Positions 8,918-17,036 of a stretch of 24,425 bases of DNA are shown here, piece by piece. Both the position numbers and the translations under genes were made by a program. The notes below the pieces were generated by a model, which was given only the letters and a program-made list of their open reading frames with translations, had not been told where the DNA came from and made no database searches. Numbering within the stretch: position 1 is the stretch's first letter; each line of letters opens with the position of its first letter. This DNA comes from Alistipes sp. (GTDB lineage: Bacteria > Bacteroidota > Bacteroidia > Bacteroidales > Rikenellaceae), in contig JAFYOF010000159.1 in the NCBI GenBank assembly GCA_017560305.1, positions 1 through 24,425 of the forward strand. Reading direction: 5' to 3'.

Positions 8918-9799
8918 CTACATCGTAGCCTTTGACTCTACCTCGGCGTCGGCATTCACCTTCTTAATCAAGCCCTGCAATACATTACCCGGACCCAACT
9001 CTGTGAACTTCTCGATGCCATCGGCAATCATATTGCGTGAAATCTGCGTCCAGCGCACTGGGGCTGTGAGCTGTGCAATCACATTAGCCTTAATCTGCTC
9101 GGCGTCGGTCTGTGGCTGAGCATCCACATTCTGATAGATAGGGCACTCTGGAGCGTGGAACTCAACCTCGGCAATAGCCTGCTCCAACTCGGCACGAGCC
9201 GCCTCCATCAGCGGAGAGTGGAATGCACCACCCACGGGCAGACGCAATGCACGACGCGCACCCGCCTCCTTGAGCTTTGCGCAAGCGGCATCCACCGCCT
9301 CATCAGCGCCCGAGATAACCAGCTGACCTGGGCAGTTGTAGTTTGCTGCCACCACTACGCCATCAACCTCCTGACATACCTTCTCGACAACCTCATCCTC
9401 CAAGGCAAGGATTGCCGCCATACCACCTGGCTGATTCTCGCAGCACTTCTGCATCGCCATAGCGCGCTTTGCCACCAGAAGCAATCCATCCTCAAACGAG
9501 AGCGCGCCAGCAACCACCAGCGCCGAGAACTCACCCAGCGAGTGACCTGCCACAGCGTCAGGCTTCACGCCCAGCACCTTCGCCAGAATCACCGAGTGAA
9601 GGAATACGGCTGGCTGTGTAACCTTGGTCTGCTTCAAGTCGTCGGCAGAGCCCTCAAACATAATGTCGGTAATACGAAAACCGAGAATCTCATTGGCCTG
9701 CTCGAAGAGCGCCTTTGCCTCGGCGTTGTTTTCGTACAACTCCTTTCCCATACCAGAGAACTGTGCGCCCTGACCAGGGAAAACATAAGCGTGTTTCAT
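8918..9799 (-). CDS. fabD: Malonyl-CoA:ACP transacylase
   Basis: The 293-residue product moves malonyl groups from CoA to acyl carrier protein in cytoplasmic fatty acid synthesis. It begins MKHAYVFPGQGAQ, contains the nucleophile motif GHSLGE (S87) and the catalytic histidine in GAFHSPLM (H194), and ends close to the usual family length (about 290-310). It stands alone on the minus strand, convergent with the efflux operon and divergent from the ROK regulator. A well-formed Bacteroidetes promoter precedes it. No other fab gene or acpP is nearby. Confidence 0.95.
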   Translation of the reverse strand: MKHAYVFPGQGAQFSGMGKELYENNAEAKALFEQANEILGFRITDIMFEGSADDLKQTKVTQPAVFLHSVILAKVLGVKPDAVAGHSLGEFSALVVAGALSFEDGLLLVAKRAMAMQKCCENQPGGMAAILALEDEVVEKVCQEVDGVVVAANYNCPGQLVISGADEAVDAACAKLKEAGARRALRLPVGGAFHSPLMEAARAELEQAIAEVEFHAPECPIYQNVDAQPQTDAEQIKANVIAQLTAPVRWTQISRNMIADGIEKFTELGPGNVLQGLIKKVNADAEVESKATM

Positions 9800-9848
9800 A
9801 GTCTTTAAAGTTTAAATGAGCTCGCGACAAACTCTTAATTTTCTGTGG

Positions 9849-9880
9849 CAAAGATAAATCGGAATGCGCAAAATTCCAAA
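9849..9880 (-). promoter_or_regulatory. Predicted fabD promoter (Bacteroidetes type)
   Basis: Read on the minus strand, the -33 box TTTG (9877-9880) and the -7 box TATCTTTG (9849-9856) are separated by exactly 20 bases, matching TTTG-N19-21-TAnnTTTG. The transcript would begin about 40 bases before the fabD ATG. A small inverted repeat GGAAT/ATTCC (9861-9865, 9873-9877) sits between the boxes and could be an operator. Confidence 0.75.
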
Positions 9881-10110
9881 TTTAGGCCATTTCGGCGGAA
9901 AAGTAGGGCGGTTTGGGGTATTGTCTATCAAATAAACACATCTTTACCTTTAAAGAAAAAATCTTTATTTATATAAAAGATAAAACCACTTTTAAGCCCT
10001 CCTGACCCTTATATTTTAACAACACGGAAAGCTGGAATTTCGATTCTTGCTGAAAATAGCAACGCAAAAGTGGTAATTTTTATAAATATCGTAAAATAAT
10101 TAAAAAATCT

Positions 10111-10142
10111 ATTGCTTTTTTGTGTAAAAGTATCTATATTTG
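10111..10142 (+). promoter_or_regulatory. Predicted promoter of the ROK regulator gene
   Basis: The -7 box TATATTTG (10135-10142) is a perfect TAnnTTTG match. ATTG (10111-10114) lies 20 bases upstream in the -33 position and differs from TTTG by one base. Transcription would start near 10149, about 28 bases before the ATG at 10177. Confidence 0.7.
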
Positions 10143-10176
10143 TGAAAGTGATAATAATAATCCTCAAAAATGTAAT

Positions 10177-11406
10177 ATGTCATCATTAGCAGAATTTTTC
10201 AACATTGAGCCCAATCCGCAGCTCAAGGGTATTACGCACAAGAACAACATCATCAAGCGCAATATCATTGCCTATATGGCAGTCAATGGCGAATCCACTC
10301 TCTCGGAGCTGACCAAGGAGTTGCACATCAGCGTTCCTACAATCACCAAACTGGTGCAGGAACTCATCGAGGATAATATCGTCAACGACTTGGGTAAGGT
10401 GGAGACTCCGGGCGGTCGTCGTCCAAATGTCTTCGGTCTGGCTAACTCGGCAATCTACTTCGCAGGCGTGAATGTGGCGCGTGATAATATGACATTCGTC
10501 ATCACCGACCTGCAGAATAATATCATCAAGGAGGTGATTGACTCATCCTTCGAGTTGCAGAACCGCCCTCAGTGCTTGGAGAAGATTTGCTCTAATATTG
10601 AGAATTTCATTAACGAGTGTGGCATCGACCGCGGCAAGATTCTCGGTTTGGGAGTCTCTATCGTGGGTCGCGTGAATCCAGAGACAGGTCGCAGTTACGC
10701 CTACTTCACATCCAATGACGAGTCGTTGCGTGACATCATCCAGAATCGTGTGAAGATTCGCGTCTTGCTGGAGAATGACACCCGTGCGCGTTGCTATGCG
10801 GAGTACAACTGCAGTAAGTCGAAGGCCGACAGCGATGTGATTTACCTCCATCTGGGTCGTGGTGTAGCTATCGGTATCGTGATTGATGGCAAACTATACT
10901 ACGGCAAGAATGGCTTTGCGGGCGAGTTCGGTCACATCCCATTCTTCGACAACGAGACCATCTGCGCCTGCGGTAAGAAGGGTTGCTTGGAGACCGAGGT
11001 GTCGGGTATCGCTATCGAGGAGAAGATTGTGAAGCTGATTAAGAGCGGCGTGAACACCATCCTGCGTAATAAGTATGACCGTGGCGAGCGCATCCATATT
11101 GACGATATCATCGCAGCGGCGCAGAACGATGACAACCTCTCAATCGAACTTATCGAGGAGGTGGGCGAGAAGTTGGGTAAGGCGGTTGCTTTCCTTATCA
11201 ATACATTCAACCCTGAGACCGTTATCGTGGGTGGTAACCTCGCAGCGGCGGGCGACTATATTATGTTGCCACTGAAGTCATCTACAAACAAGTATTCGCT
11301 CAACCTTGTGTATAAGGACACCAAGTTCCGCCAGTCGAAGATGTCGGAGAACGCAAATGCGTGGGGTGTGGCGATGCTTATCCACAACAAGATTATCGGT
11401 TTGTAA
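10177..11406 (+). CDS. ROK-family transcriptional regulator (NagC/XylR-like)
   Basis: The 409-residue product joins an N-terminal winged helix-turn-helix (about 25-85; STLSELTKELHISVPTITKL) to a ROK sugar-binding domain. The zinc motif is clear: H253 in GEFGH and the cysteines of CACGKKGC (263, 265, 270) followed by LE. END at 199-201 is the usual catalytic-aspartate segment of ROK kinases. The N-terminal ATP loop is replaced by GVNVARDN, so it is predicted to be a sugar-sensing repressor and not a kinase. Start choice: an upstream in-frame TTG at 10120 lies before the predicted -7 box and would not be on the transcript. The inducer is unknown; nearby sugar genes are possible targets. Confidence 0.88.
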   Translation: MSSLAEFFNIEPNPQLKGITHKNNIIKRNIIAYMAVNGESTLSELTKELHISVPTITKLVQELIEDNIVNDLGKVETPGGRRPNVFGLANSAIYFAGVNVARDNMTFVITDLQNNIIKEVIDSSFELQNRPQCLEKICSNIENFINECGIDRGKILGLGVSIVGRVNPETGRSYAYFTSNDESLRDIIQNRVKIRVLLENDTRARCYAEYNCSKSKADSDVIYLHLGRGVAIGIVIDGKLYYGKNGFAGEFGHIPFFDNETICACGKKGCLETEVSGIAIEEKIVKLIKSGVNTILRNKYDRGERIHIDDIIAAAQNDDNLSIELIEEVGEKLGKAVAFLINTFNPETVIVGGNLAAAGDYIMLPLKSSTNKYSLNLVYKDTKFRQSKMSENANAWGVAMLIHNKIIGL

Positions 11407-11418
11407 ACCCCAAGCGAG

Positions 11419-11934
11419 ATGAACATCGAAGGTCGTATATGTCGATTGAGGGCGTTGGAGCCCGCCGATCTCGACGCGATGTATGGCTGGGAGAATGATA
11501 CCACAGTGTGGCGAGTGAGCGGAACTTCGGCTCCGTTCTCTCGCTATATGCTTTCCCGACTTATCGAGGAGCAGCAGTTTGATATCTACGCCACCCGCCA
11601 GTTGCGTCTGGTCGTGGAGTCCTGCTCGGGCGAGGTGGTCGGCGCGGTTGATTTGTTCGAGTTCGACCCGCAAAATCTTCGTGCAGGCGTGGGTATTGTC
11701 ATTGATGCGAAGCATCGCCGCAAGGGCTACGCATTGGATGCTCTCTCTACGGTTGAGTGGTACGCCCGAGAGGTGTTGCACCTGAGGCAGTTATGGTGCA
11801 GCGTCACAGAAGATAACACCGCCAGTCAACAACTCTTCCTGCGTGCTGGCTACACCGAGTGCGGCCGCCGCAAGGAGTGGATATTAACGCCAGATGGCGC
11901 TCTTGATGAATTGTTGTTTCAAAAAATGCTGTAA
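11419..11934 (+). CDS. GNAT-family N-acetyltransferase (RimJ/SpeG-like)
   Basis: The 171-residue product has the layout of cytoplasmic acetyl-CoA-dependent N-acetyltransferases. The acetyl-CoA loop is in GIVIDAKHRRKGYALDAL, with RRKGYA (100-105) as the pyrophosphate-binding motif, and the C-terminal signature is EDNTASQQLFLRAGY. It resembles the RimJ/RimL/SpeG side of the family, which act on protein N-termini or polyamines, but the acceptor cannot be predicted. It follows the ROK gene by 12 bases and precedes a lipoprotein gene by 8, so the three are probably one transcript. Confidence 0.85.
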   Translation: MNIEGRICRLRALEPADLDAMYGWENDTTVWRVSGTSAPFSRYMLSRLIEEQQFDIYATRQLRLVVESCSGEVVGAVDLFEFDPQNLRAGVGIVIDAKHRRKGYALDALSTVEWYAREVLHLRQLWCSVTEDNTASQQLFLRAGYTECGRRKEWILTPDGALDELLFQKML

Positions 11935-11942
11935 AGGGTAAG

Positions 11943-12431
11943 ATGAAACGGGTCATTATATTGCTGTTGTTTGCGATGTTGTTCACATCGTGCGACCCCG
12001 GATGGGCGTTGAATCCTAAAAATGAAGGGCGTGCATATATCATCAATAGAGCAGAAACCGATATTACATTCAAGTCCTACTCTTTTAGTGGAAGACTACA
12101 TTATCAATACGATATTTCGGTTGGTGATACGGTTTGTGTCTCAGGCTCGTCGTGGGATGAGAGGTCAAACTACTGGCAGAAGTTGGTTAAGGCGGGCTGG
12201 GAGCCTTTTCTGGATGTTATTGCTTATTCAGATTATCAGTACGAGTCAGGAGAGTTACAATATCTTTTCCCGACAATCTCTATTCTCACATCCCCGACAG
12301 ACAGCCTTTTGTGGACATTGGATGTGAACAATATCGAGGAAACATCAATCTTTAATGAGTCGAATTGGATAAAAGAGGAGTCAAGTGACGACTATCACAA
12401 ATTCTATTCTTGGTATTATGTTTTCGAGTGA
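11943..12431 (+). CDS. Hypothetical lipoprotein, unrecognised
   Basis: The 162-residue product has the leader MKRVIILLLFAMLFTSC with a lipobox and a lipidated cysteine at residue 17, followed by DPG. The mature part is rich in aromatic residues, serine and acidic residues (for example SDYQYESGELQYLF and a C-terminal YSWYYVFE) and looks like a mostly beta fold, with no motif that I recognise. The base composition is visibly more AT-rich than its neighbours, and it sits at the 3' end of the ROK-GNAT transcript, 8 bases after the GNAT stop. It may be a recent or fast-evolving addition. Function unknown. Confidence 0.75.
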   Translation: MKRVIILLLFAMLFTSCDPGWALNPKNEGRAYIINRAETDITFKSYSFSGRLHYQYDISVGDTVCVSGSSWDERSNYWQKLVKAGWEPFLDVIAYSDYQYESGELQYLFPTISILTSPTDSLLWTLDVNNIEETSIFNESNWIKEESSDDYHKFYSWYYVFE

Positions 12432-12511
12432 AGTATAGTCTAAATTAGAATTGACCCAAATAATATTCCGAATAATATTGGAGATATAAGCGATGGCTTT
12501 GCTGTCATTAT

Positions 12512-12548
12512 AAAAAATGGGTTGCCCTGGTGGGTAACCCATTTACTT
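12512..12548. terminator. Bidirectional intrinsic terminator
   Basis: AAATGGGTTGCCC (12515-12527) pairs with GGGTAACCCATTT (12532-12544) as 13 base pairs with one G-T wobble and a 4-base loop. A-rich sequence lies left and T-rich sequence right. It serves both the rightward lipoprotein transcript and the leftward outer-membrane protein gene. Confidence 0.88.
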
Positions 12549-12564
12549 TTGTTGTTGTGTGCGT

Positions 12565-13017
12565 TTAGAAGTGGAATACGCAGCTCAAGCCCCAGTTGCC
12601 GAAGCCCTTGCCCCAAGCGTCGTGCAAGAACAATACTGTTGGGCGGTAGTCAACTGCCAATGAGATAGGAGCACCAGCGAAGCGGTAGCCCACAGCAGCG
12701 TTACCTGATACGCCAACATTGATGTCGCCAGACTCGCCGTTGTTGTAGAGGCCTACAGAACCACCAACACCCAACTGCAAGAACCAGTTGTCAGAGCCAC
12801 CCCAGTTCAAAATCTCCCAGTTGTGAACTACTGTACCGAAGAAGCTGCCGTCGAAATCGAACATACCAGCATTCACCTTCAATACATTGCCTGAGTTCAA
12901 GAAGCGCTCATACTGCAACTCTGTACCTGCACCAGCACGGAGACCCAATGCGTTCTTCTGAGCAAATGATGCTACGGCGAACAAACAGAAAATAGTCGCC
13001 AAAATAAGTTTCTTCAT
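12565..13017 (-). CDS. Small outer-membrane beta-barrel protein
   Basis: The 150-residue product has a Sec signal peptide (MKKLILATIFCLFAVASFA, cleavage before Q20). The mature protein alternates hydrophobic and polar residues with many glycines and aromatics. The last residues are CVFHF; a terminal phenylalanine is typical of outer-membrane barrels recognised by the Bam complex. Segments GLRAGAGTELQYERF and AAVGYRFAGAPISLAVDYRP resemble strands of small OmpW/OmpA-like barrels. The size would suit an eight-strand barrel. No function can be assigned. It is a single-gene transcript with its own strong promoter and terminator. Confidence 0.8.
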   Translation of the reverse strand: MKKLILATIFCLFAVASFAQKNALGLRAGAGTELQYERFLNSGNVLKVNAGMFDFDGSFFGTVVHNWEILNWGGSDNWFLQLGVGGSVGLYNNGESGDINVGVSGNAAVGYRFAGAPISLAVDYRPTVLFLHDAWGKGFGNWGLSCVFHF

Positions 13018-13054
13018 AGCTTGTAAGTGTTAAATTAATACTTGTAATGCGTCA

Positions 13055-13086
13055 CAAATATAACGAAATAGAGTGATTATTCCAAA
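13055..13086 (-). promoter_or_regulatory. Predicted promoter of the small outer-membrane protein gene
   Basis: On the minus strand the -33 box TTTG (13083-13086) and -7 box TATATTTG (13055-13062) are both perfect and exactly 20 bases apart. It is one of the two best-matching promoters in the window. Transcription would start roughly 30 bases before the ATG. Confidence 0.8.
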
Positions 13087-13159
13087 TTCAGATGAGTTGT
13101 TTTATATTTTAAATTATCTGAATGGGTCACTCGGCGGTTGTGCTTAATTGTTTTGCTGG

Positions 13160-13510
13160 CTACTCTCGCTCAATGATTTTTGCGCCCATGTCGGGGTATT
13201 CGTTGTAGAATCGCTCAATGTATGCCTTCTCCTCGGCGGTGCATCCGACCATGAGTTTCATCTCGGCGTCGCCTTTGTCTAAATCGACAGTGCAGATTAC
13301 GGCATCCAGTTTCTGGGCAGGGTCAGAGCCGAGCCATACATCAAGACCTTCACCATCGGTTGAGGTGGTGCCATCTAAGTATCCGTAGTTCAGTGCATAA
13401 ATTATCTCGGGAAAGCGCGGGTGGGTAGAGCCTTTCGGGCGGTCGATGACTATGCGTGAACGCTCAAGCAGTGAGTCCAGTCGCTGCCAAAATATGTAAT
13501 CTCTATTCAT
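13160..13510 (-). CDS. Short inorganic-pyrophosphatase-like protein
   Basis: The 116-residue product resembles the core of family I inorganic pyrophosphatases (E. coli Ppa has about 175 residues). Conserved elements are DRPKGSTHPRFPEIIY, NYGYLDGTTS, the metal-binding DGEGLD (52-57; classical DGDxxD) and the acidic stretch VDLDKGD (75-81). One metal-ligand aspartate is replaced by glutamate (E54), and the protein is shorter at both ends. Hydrolysis of pyrophosphate or a related small phosphate is plausible but unproven. Its ATG overlaps the 3' end of rmuC by 8 bases, which suggests translational coupling. Confidence 0.72.
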   Translation of the reverse strand: MNRDYIFWQRLDSLLERSRIVIDRPKGSTHPRFPEIIYALNYGYLDGTTSTDGEGLDVWLGSDPAQKLDAVICTVDLDKGDAEMKLMVGCTAEEKAYIERFYNEYPDMGAKIIERE

Positions 13511-14897
13511 TGGCTGCCAATTTCTTAGGTTGATTTACTTCTGGTGTTACATTATCTTCAGCGAGTTCCTCAGCACCCTCCTCACTCAACTCGATGAGTT
13601 TGTCAGATTGCTTTTTTGTGGTTGGCAATCCCAACTTGCGGAGACGCTCACCCACGCGGACGATGTTGTTGTTGCCTGTGTGAAGGCGTTTGTAGGCGTT
13701 GTCGTATGCCTCTTTCGCTTTGCCGATGTTTGTGCCGACGGCTTCGAGGTCGACAGTGAAGGCTAACAATTGTTCGTAGAGGCGCACGCTCTCGTCGAGA
13801 ATCTTTTTGTGGTTTTTGTTCTGCTCCTCACGACGCCACAAATCATCCACAATCTTCAGCAGAGCGAAGAGGTTGGTGGGTGATGAGATGATGACTTTTT
13901 TGTCGTAGGCGTCGCTCCAGATGGTGTTGTCCTCCTTGAGTGCATCGAGGAATGCTGGCTCGTTTGGAACGAACATAATCACGAAATCGGGCGACTGCAG
14001 AAGCTGCTGATAACTCTTTGTGCCCAACTCCTTGACATGCTGGCGAACAGATGTGATATGTGCTGCCATAGCCACCTTGCGCTCCGCCTCATCGTTGGCA
14101 GAGACATAGTTTACATAGGCCGTAAGCGAAACCTTTGAGTCGATGATGATTTTCTTGTTGTTGGGCAGATGCAGAACAACATCGGGGCGGAGGTTTTTGC
14201 CATCCTCGTCCTTGATGTTGTACTGCGTGTCGTAGTGGATGCCCTGAATGAGGTTTGAACTGTCAAGAATGGTCTCCAGAATCATCTCGCCCCAGTCGCC
14301 CTGTACCTTTGAGTTGCCCCTCAGTGCGTTGGTGAGGTTGGTGGTTTCGGTGGTAATCTGCTGGTTGAGGCTCATCAGTATCTGCAACTCCTTCTTTAGT
14401 GAGCCGCTCTCCTTTGTCTGCTCGGTGAAGATGGTCTCCACGCGGGTGCGAAAATCGGTGATGTTGTCCTTGAAGGGTTTTAGTATGAGATCGATAGACT
14501 CGCGGTTGTCCTCCTTGAATTGGCGGCTCTGCTCGCTCAGGACATCTGTCGCAAGGTTGCGGAACTGCTCACGCAGGGTCTTTTCAAACTCCTCCTGTGA
14601 GCGGGCTTTCTCTGTTGCGGAACGGCGCTCGGCATCAAGCTCGGCCTCTACTTTGGCGCGTGCGAGCTGCTCCTTTTGGCAGATAGAGCGCTCCTGTTCA
14701 ATGGCTTGCTGGAGCGAGTGGAGTTGTGATGAGTGCTCTGCCTGGCTCTTTGCGATAGCCTCATTGGCGGCAGAGATGGTGTTTTGGAGATTGCTAACCG
14801 CTTCTTCGTGGCGGCGGCGCTGGCTCAAAAGCAGGGTCAGCAGAACGGCACATCCCAAAGTAAGGAGTGCGATGATAATGTAATAAGTTGTAATCAT
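13503..14897 (-). CDS. rmuC: RmuC-family DNA recombination protein
   Basis: The 464-residue product starts with one membrane helix (about 5-24). A long coiled coil (about 30-130) rich in E, Q, K and A comes next, and then the RmuC nuclease-like core. The core shows GDWGE (200-204), RPDVVLHLP (237-245) and IDSKVSL (252-258), the pattern of a PD-(D/E)xK fold with candidate catalytic D239, D253 and K255. In E. coli RmuC limits inversions at short inverted repeats. The length fits the family. It is the first gene of a two-gene minus-strand transcript with the pyrophosphatase-like gene. Confidence 0.9.
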   Translation of the reverse strand: MITTYYIIIALLTLGCAVLLTLLLSQRRRHEEAVSNLQNTISAANEAIAKSQAEHSSQLHSLQQAIEQERSICQKEQLARAKVEAELDAERRSATEKARSQEEFEKTLREQFRNLATDVLSEQSRQFKEDNRESIDLILKPFKDNITDFRTRVETIFTEQTKESGSLKKELQILMSLNQQITTETTNLTNALRGNSKVQGDWGEMILETILDSSNLIQGIHYDTQYNIKDEDGKNLRPDVVLHLPNNKKIIIDSKVSLTAYVNYVSANDEAERKVAMAAHITSVRQHVKELGTKSYQQLLQSPDFVIMFVPNEPAFLDALKEDNTIWSDAYDKKVIISSPTNLFALLKIVDDLWRREEQNKNHKKILDESVRLYEQLLAFTVDLEAVGTNIGKAKEAYDNAYKRLHTGNNNIVRVGERLRKLGLPTTKKQSDKLIELSEEGAEELAEDNVTPEVNQPKKLAANE

Positions 14898-14913
14898 AGA
14901 TAAATTGTTTTTA

Positions 14914-14945
14914 CAAAGGTAGTGAATTTTGGAAAATAATGCTAA
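14914..14945 (-). promoter_or_regulatory. Predicted rmuC promoter
   Basis: On the minus strand the -7 box TACCTTTG (14914-14921) matches TAnnTTTG perfectly. Twenty bases upstream lies TTAG (14942-14945), a 3/4 match to TTTG. The -33 position overlaps the -7 box of the opposite-strand alpha-galactosidase promoter. Confidence 0.6.
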
Positions 14946-14950
14946 ATTTG
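14943..14950 (+). promoter_or_regulatory. Predicted -7 box for the alpha-galactosidase gene
   Basis: TAAATTTG is a perfect TAnnTTTG match ending 32 bases before the ATG at 14983. No good TTTG lies 19-21 bases upstream, so the promoter may be weak or need an activator. It overlaps the predicted rmuC promoter. Confidence 0.5.
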
Positions 14951-14982
14951 CGATAACTAACTTAAACGAAAATCTAAATTAT

Positions 14983-17022
14983 ATGTGCAAGAAAAGATTC
15001 TCTCTTTTTGTTGCGATGATGTTGCTTTGCGCTGTGTCGGTTTTTGCGCAGACATCGCAACGAATCGCAGTGCCCGCATCGGTTGAGAAGTGGATTGCGA
15101 CAACCTTCGCAAAGGGTAAGACGCCTCCGTTCTCGTTTGATTATGATGGTGTGGCTTCGCAGACATTTATTCGCAAGTGGCGTCATACGCTGGAGTGCAT
15201 CAGCAAGACCGATGATAAGGTGGAGTATGTGGCTACCTATACGGATAAGGCTACGGGCTTGAAGGTGGAGTGCTGCATCAAGGGCTTCCCGAAGTTTGGC
15301 GCAGTAGAGTGGGTGCTCAACTTTGAGAATGAGGGCTCGGTAAATACTCCGCAGATAAGCAAGGTGAATGCGGTTGATTACTCGATGTTGTCGGTTGCTG
15401 GTGGCGATTATGAGGTGCTTCACGCATTGGGAAGTAATCACGATAGAGCCGATTTTCGCCCTATGATGAAGGCGGTTACGGCAGATGCTCCGCTCTATAT
15501 GTCACCTATGCACGGCCGCTCATCGGATACCTCGGCATTCCCATTCTTTAATGTGATTTCGCCTGATAACAAGGGTGTTGTGGTGGCAATTGGCTGGACT
15601 GGTACCTGGTTTGCCGATTTGCAGAACACGGCTGCGAAAACACTGCGTCTGGCGGCGGGTATGAAGACGATGGATTTGCATCTTTACCCAGGCGAGAAGA
15701 TTCGCACGCCGCTTGTGTCGCTGCTCTTCTGGCAGGGTGAGGATTATATGACAGGAAATAACCTCTTCCGCCGTTTTATGCTTGCACATCACACAAATAA
15801 GCCAACCGAGGATTTGGGAAGTTATACCCCTATCTGCGGCGGTTTGGACTGGGGTGACCCTGCGCCTTGCAATGAGTATGGCTGTTTGACCGAGGAGTAT
15901 GCTGTGGCGTTGATTAAACGATATAAGATGTTTGGTTTGAAGCCAGATGCGATATGGCTGGACGCAGGCTGGTATGAGGGTGCTGGCGGTCCTGATGGTG
16001 TATGGTGGAATAGTGTGGGTAGTTGGTATGCTGACAAGGAGCGTTTCCCACGCGGTTTGAAGCCGTTGTCGGATGCGGCGCACTCAATCGGTGCGAAGTT
16101 TATGGTGTGGTTTGAGCCTGAGAGAGTCTATGATGGAACTCGTTTGGCGAAGGAGCATCCAGAGTGGTTGAGAAAGTTGGGCCCTGGAAACAATGTCCTT
16201 GACCTTGGTAACAAGGAGGCGCTGGCGTGGGTCTGCAAGCATATTGGCGACTTTATCGAGGAGAATGGAATTGATTACTATCGTCAGGATTTCAACACTC
16301 CAATCAACTTCTATTGGTCGAACTTTGACGAGGAGGGTCGCATTGGTATGAATGAGATTCGCCACATCGAGGGTTTGTATGCCTTCTGGGATTATCTGCT
16401 GGAGCGCTTCCCGGGTTTGATGATTGATAACTGCGCGTCGGGTGGTCGTCGCTTGGATCTTGAGACTATGAGTCGCAGTATTCCGTTGTGGAGAACTGAT
16501 TATCAGTATGGAGAGATAAATGGTTACCAGTGTCATACCTATGGTTTGAACTTCTTCCTGCCGCTGCACGGCACGGGAACTTACGGCACGGATAACTATT
16601 CGGTTCGTTCAAGTTTGAGCTCTGCGACGGTGTGTAACTGGGAGATTACAAGTCAGCGAGTGACAATTCCTGCTATGCAGCGTACCTTGAACGAAATCAA
16701 GGAGTTGCGACCATATTATCTGGAGGATTACTATCCTTTGACTGGCTTGCAGGATCACACTCCTGATACGATTTGGCTTGCGTATCAGTTGGACCGCCCA
16801 TCGGATAATACGGGTATCGTGCTGGCGTTCCGCCGCAAGGATAATCAGCAGTCGGAGATTGAGGTGAAACTGCGTGGTTTGGAGGCTGATGCGACCTACA
16901 AGGTGACAAATGTGGATACTGGTGAGGTGGTTAGCCGAAAGGGTGCGGAGTTGATGGAGAAGGTTATCCTGAAGCTCGATAAGCCTTATTCGTCGCTGTT
17001 GCTAAAGTACTCTAAGGAGTAA
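14983..17022 (+). CDS. Secreted GH36-type alpha-galactosidase
   Basis: The 679-residue product has a signal peptide (MCKKRFSLFVAMMLLCAVSVFA) and so acts in the periplasm or envelope. It removes terminal alpha-linked galactose, or a close relative, from glycans. After an N-terminal beta-sandwich, the catalytic barrel starts near GGLDWGDP (286-293) and includes WLDAGWYEG (325-333), KFMVWFEPERVY (372-383), the nucleophile motif DYYRQDFN (D436) and NCASGGRRLD (acid/base D492). A small C-terminal beta domain follows. The nucleophile motif differs from the common KWDMN form. Start choice: an in-frame TTG at 14929 lies upstream of the -7 box, so the ATG at 14983 is used. It is followed by a terminator. 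Confidence 0.85.
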   Translation: MCKKRFSLFVAMMLLCAVSVFAQTSQRIAVPASVEKWIATTFAKGKTPPFSFDYDGVASQTFIRKWRHTLECISKTDDKVEYVATYTDKATGLKVECCIKGFPKFGAVEWVLNFENEGSVNTPQISKVNAVDYSMLSVAGGDYEVLHALGSNHDRADFRPMMKAVTADAPLYMSPMHGRSSDTSAFPFFNVISPDNKGVVVAIGWTGTWFADLQNTAAKTLRLAAGMKTMDLHLYPGEKIRTPLVSLLFWQGEDYMTGNNLFRRFMLAHHTNKPTEDLGSYTPICGGLDWGDPAPCNEYGCLTEEYAVALIKRYKMFGLKPDAIWLDAGWYEGAGGPDGVWWNSVGSWYADKERFPRGLKPLSDAAHSIGAKFMVWFEPERVYDGTRLAKEHPEWLRKLGPGNNVLDLGNKEALAWVCKHIGDFIEENGIDYYRQDFNTPINFYWSNFDEEGRIGMNEIRHIEGLYAFWDYLLERFPGLMIDNCASGGRRLDLETMSRSIPLWRTDYQYGEINGYQCHTYGLNFFLPLHGTGTYGTDNYSVRSSLSSATVCNWEITSQRVTIPAMQRTLNEIKELRPYYLEDYYPLTGLQDHTPDTIWLAYQLDRPSDNTGIVLAFRRKDNQQSEIEVKLRGLEADATYKVTNVDTGEVVSRKGAELMEKVILKLDKPYSSLLLKYSKE

Positions 17023-17036
17023 AAATTCGATAAGTT

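Larger units (their letters stand above)
9800..10176. other. 377-bp AT-rich divergent intergenic region (fabD / ROK)
   Basis: The gap contains the fabD promoter on its left and the ROK promoter on its right. Between them lie a 9-base inverted repeat, ACCACTTTT (9985-9993) and AAAAGTGGT (10066-10074), about 72 bases apart, and an AT-rich near-palindrome with arms ATCTTT (9961-9966) and AAAGAT (9976-9981). No convincing coding sequence or structured RNA was seen. The separated repeats could be binding sites for the adjacent ROK repressor, but this is inference. Confidence 0.5.

Noticed and set aside
9905..10110. Possible small RNA or replication origin in the AT-rich gap
   Set aside because: Only weak AT-rich palindromes, no stable hairpin with T tail and no repeated boxes; promoters and possible operators explain it better.
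10120..10176. TTG start extending the ROK protein by 19 residues
   Set aside because: The TTG lies upstream of the predicted -7 box at 10135-10142 and would not be transcribed; the ATG at 10177 fits.
14929..14982. TTG start extending the alpha-galactosidase by 18 residues
   Set aside because: It lies upstream of the -7 box at 14943-14950 and would bury the signal peptide; the ATG at 14983 fits.
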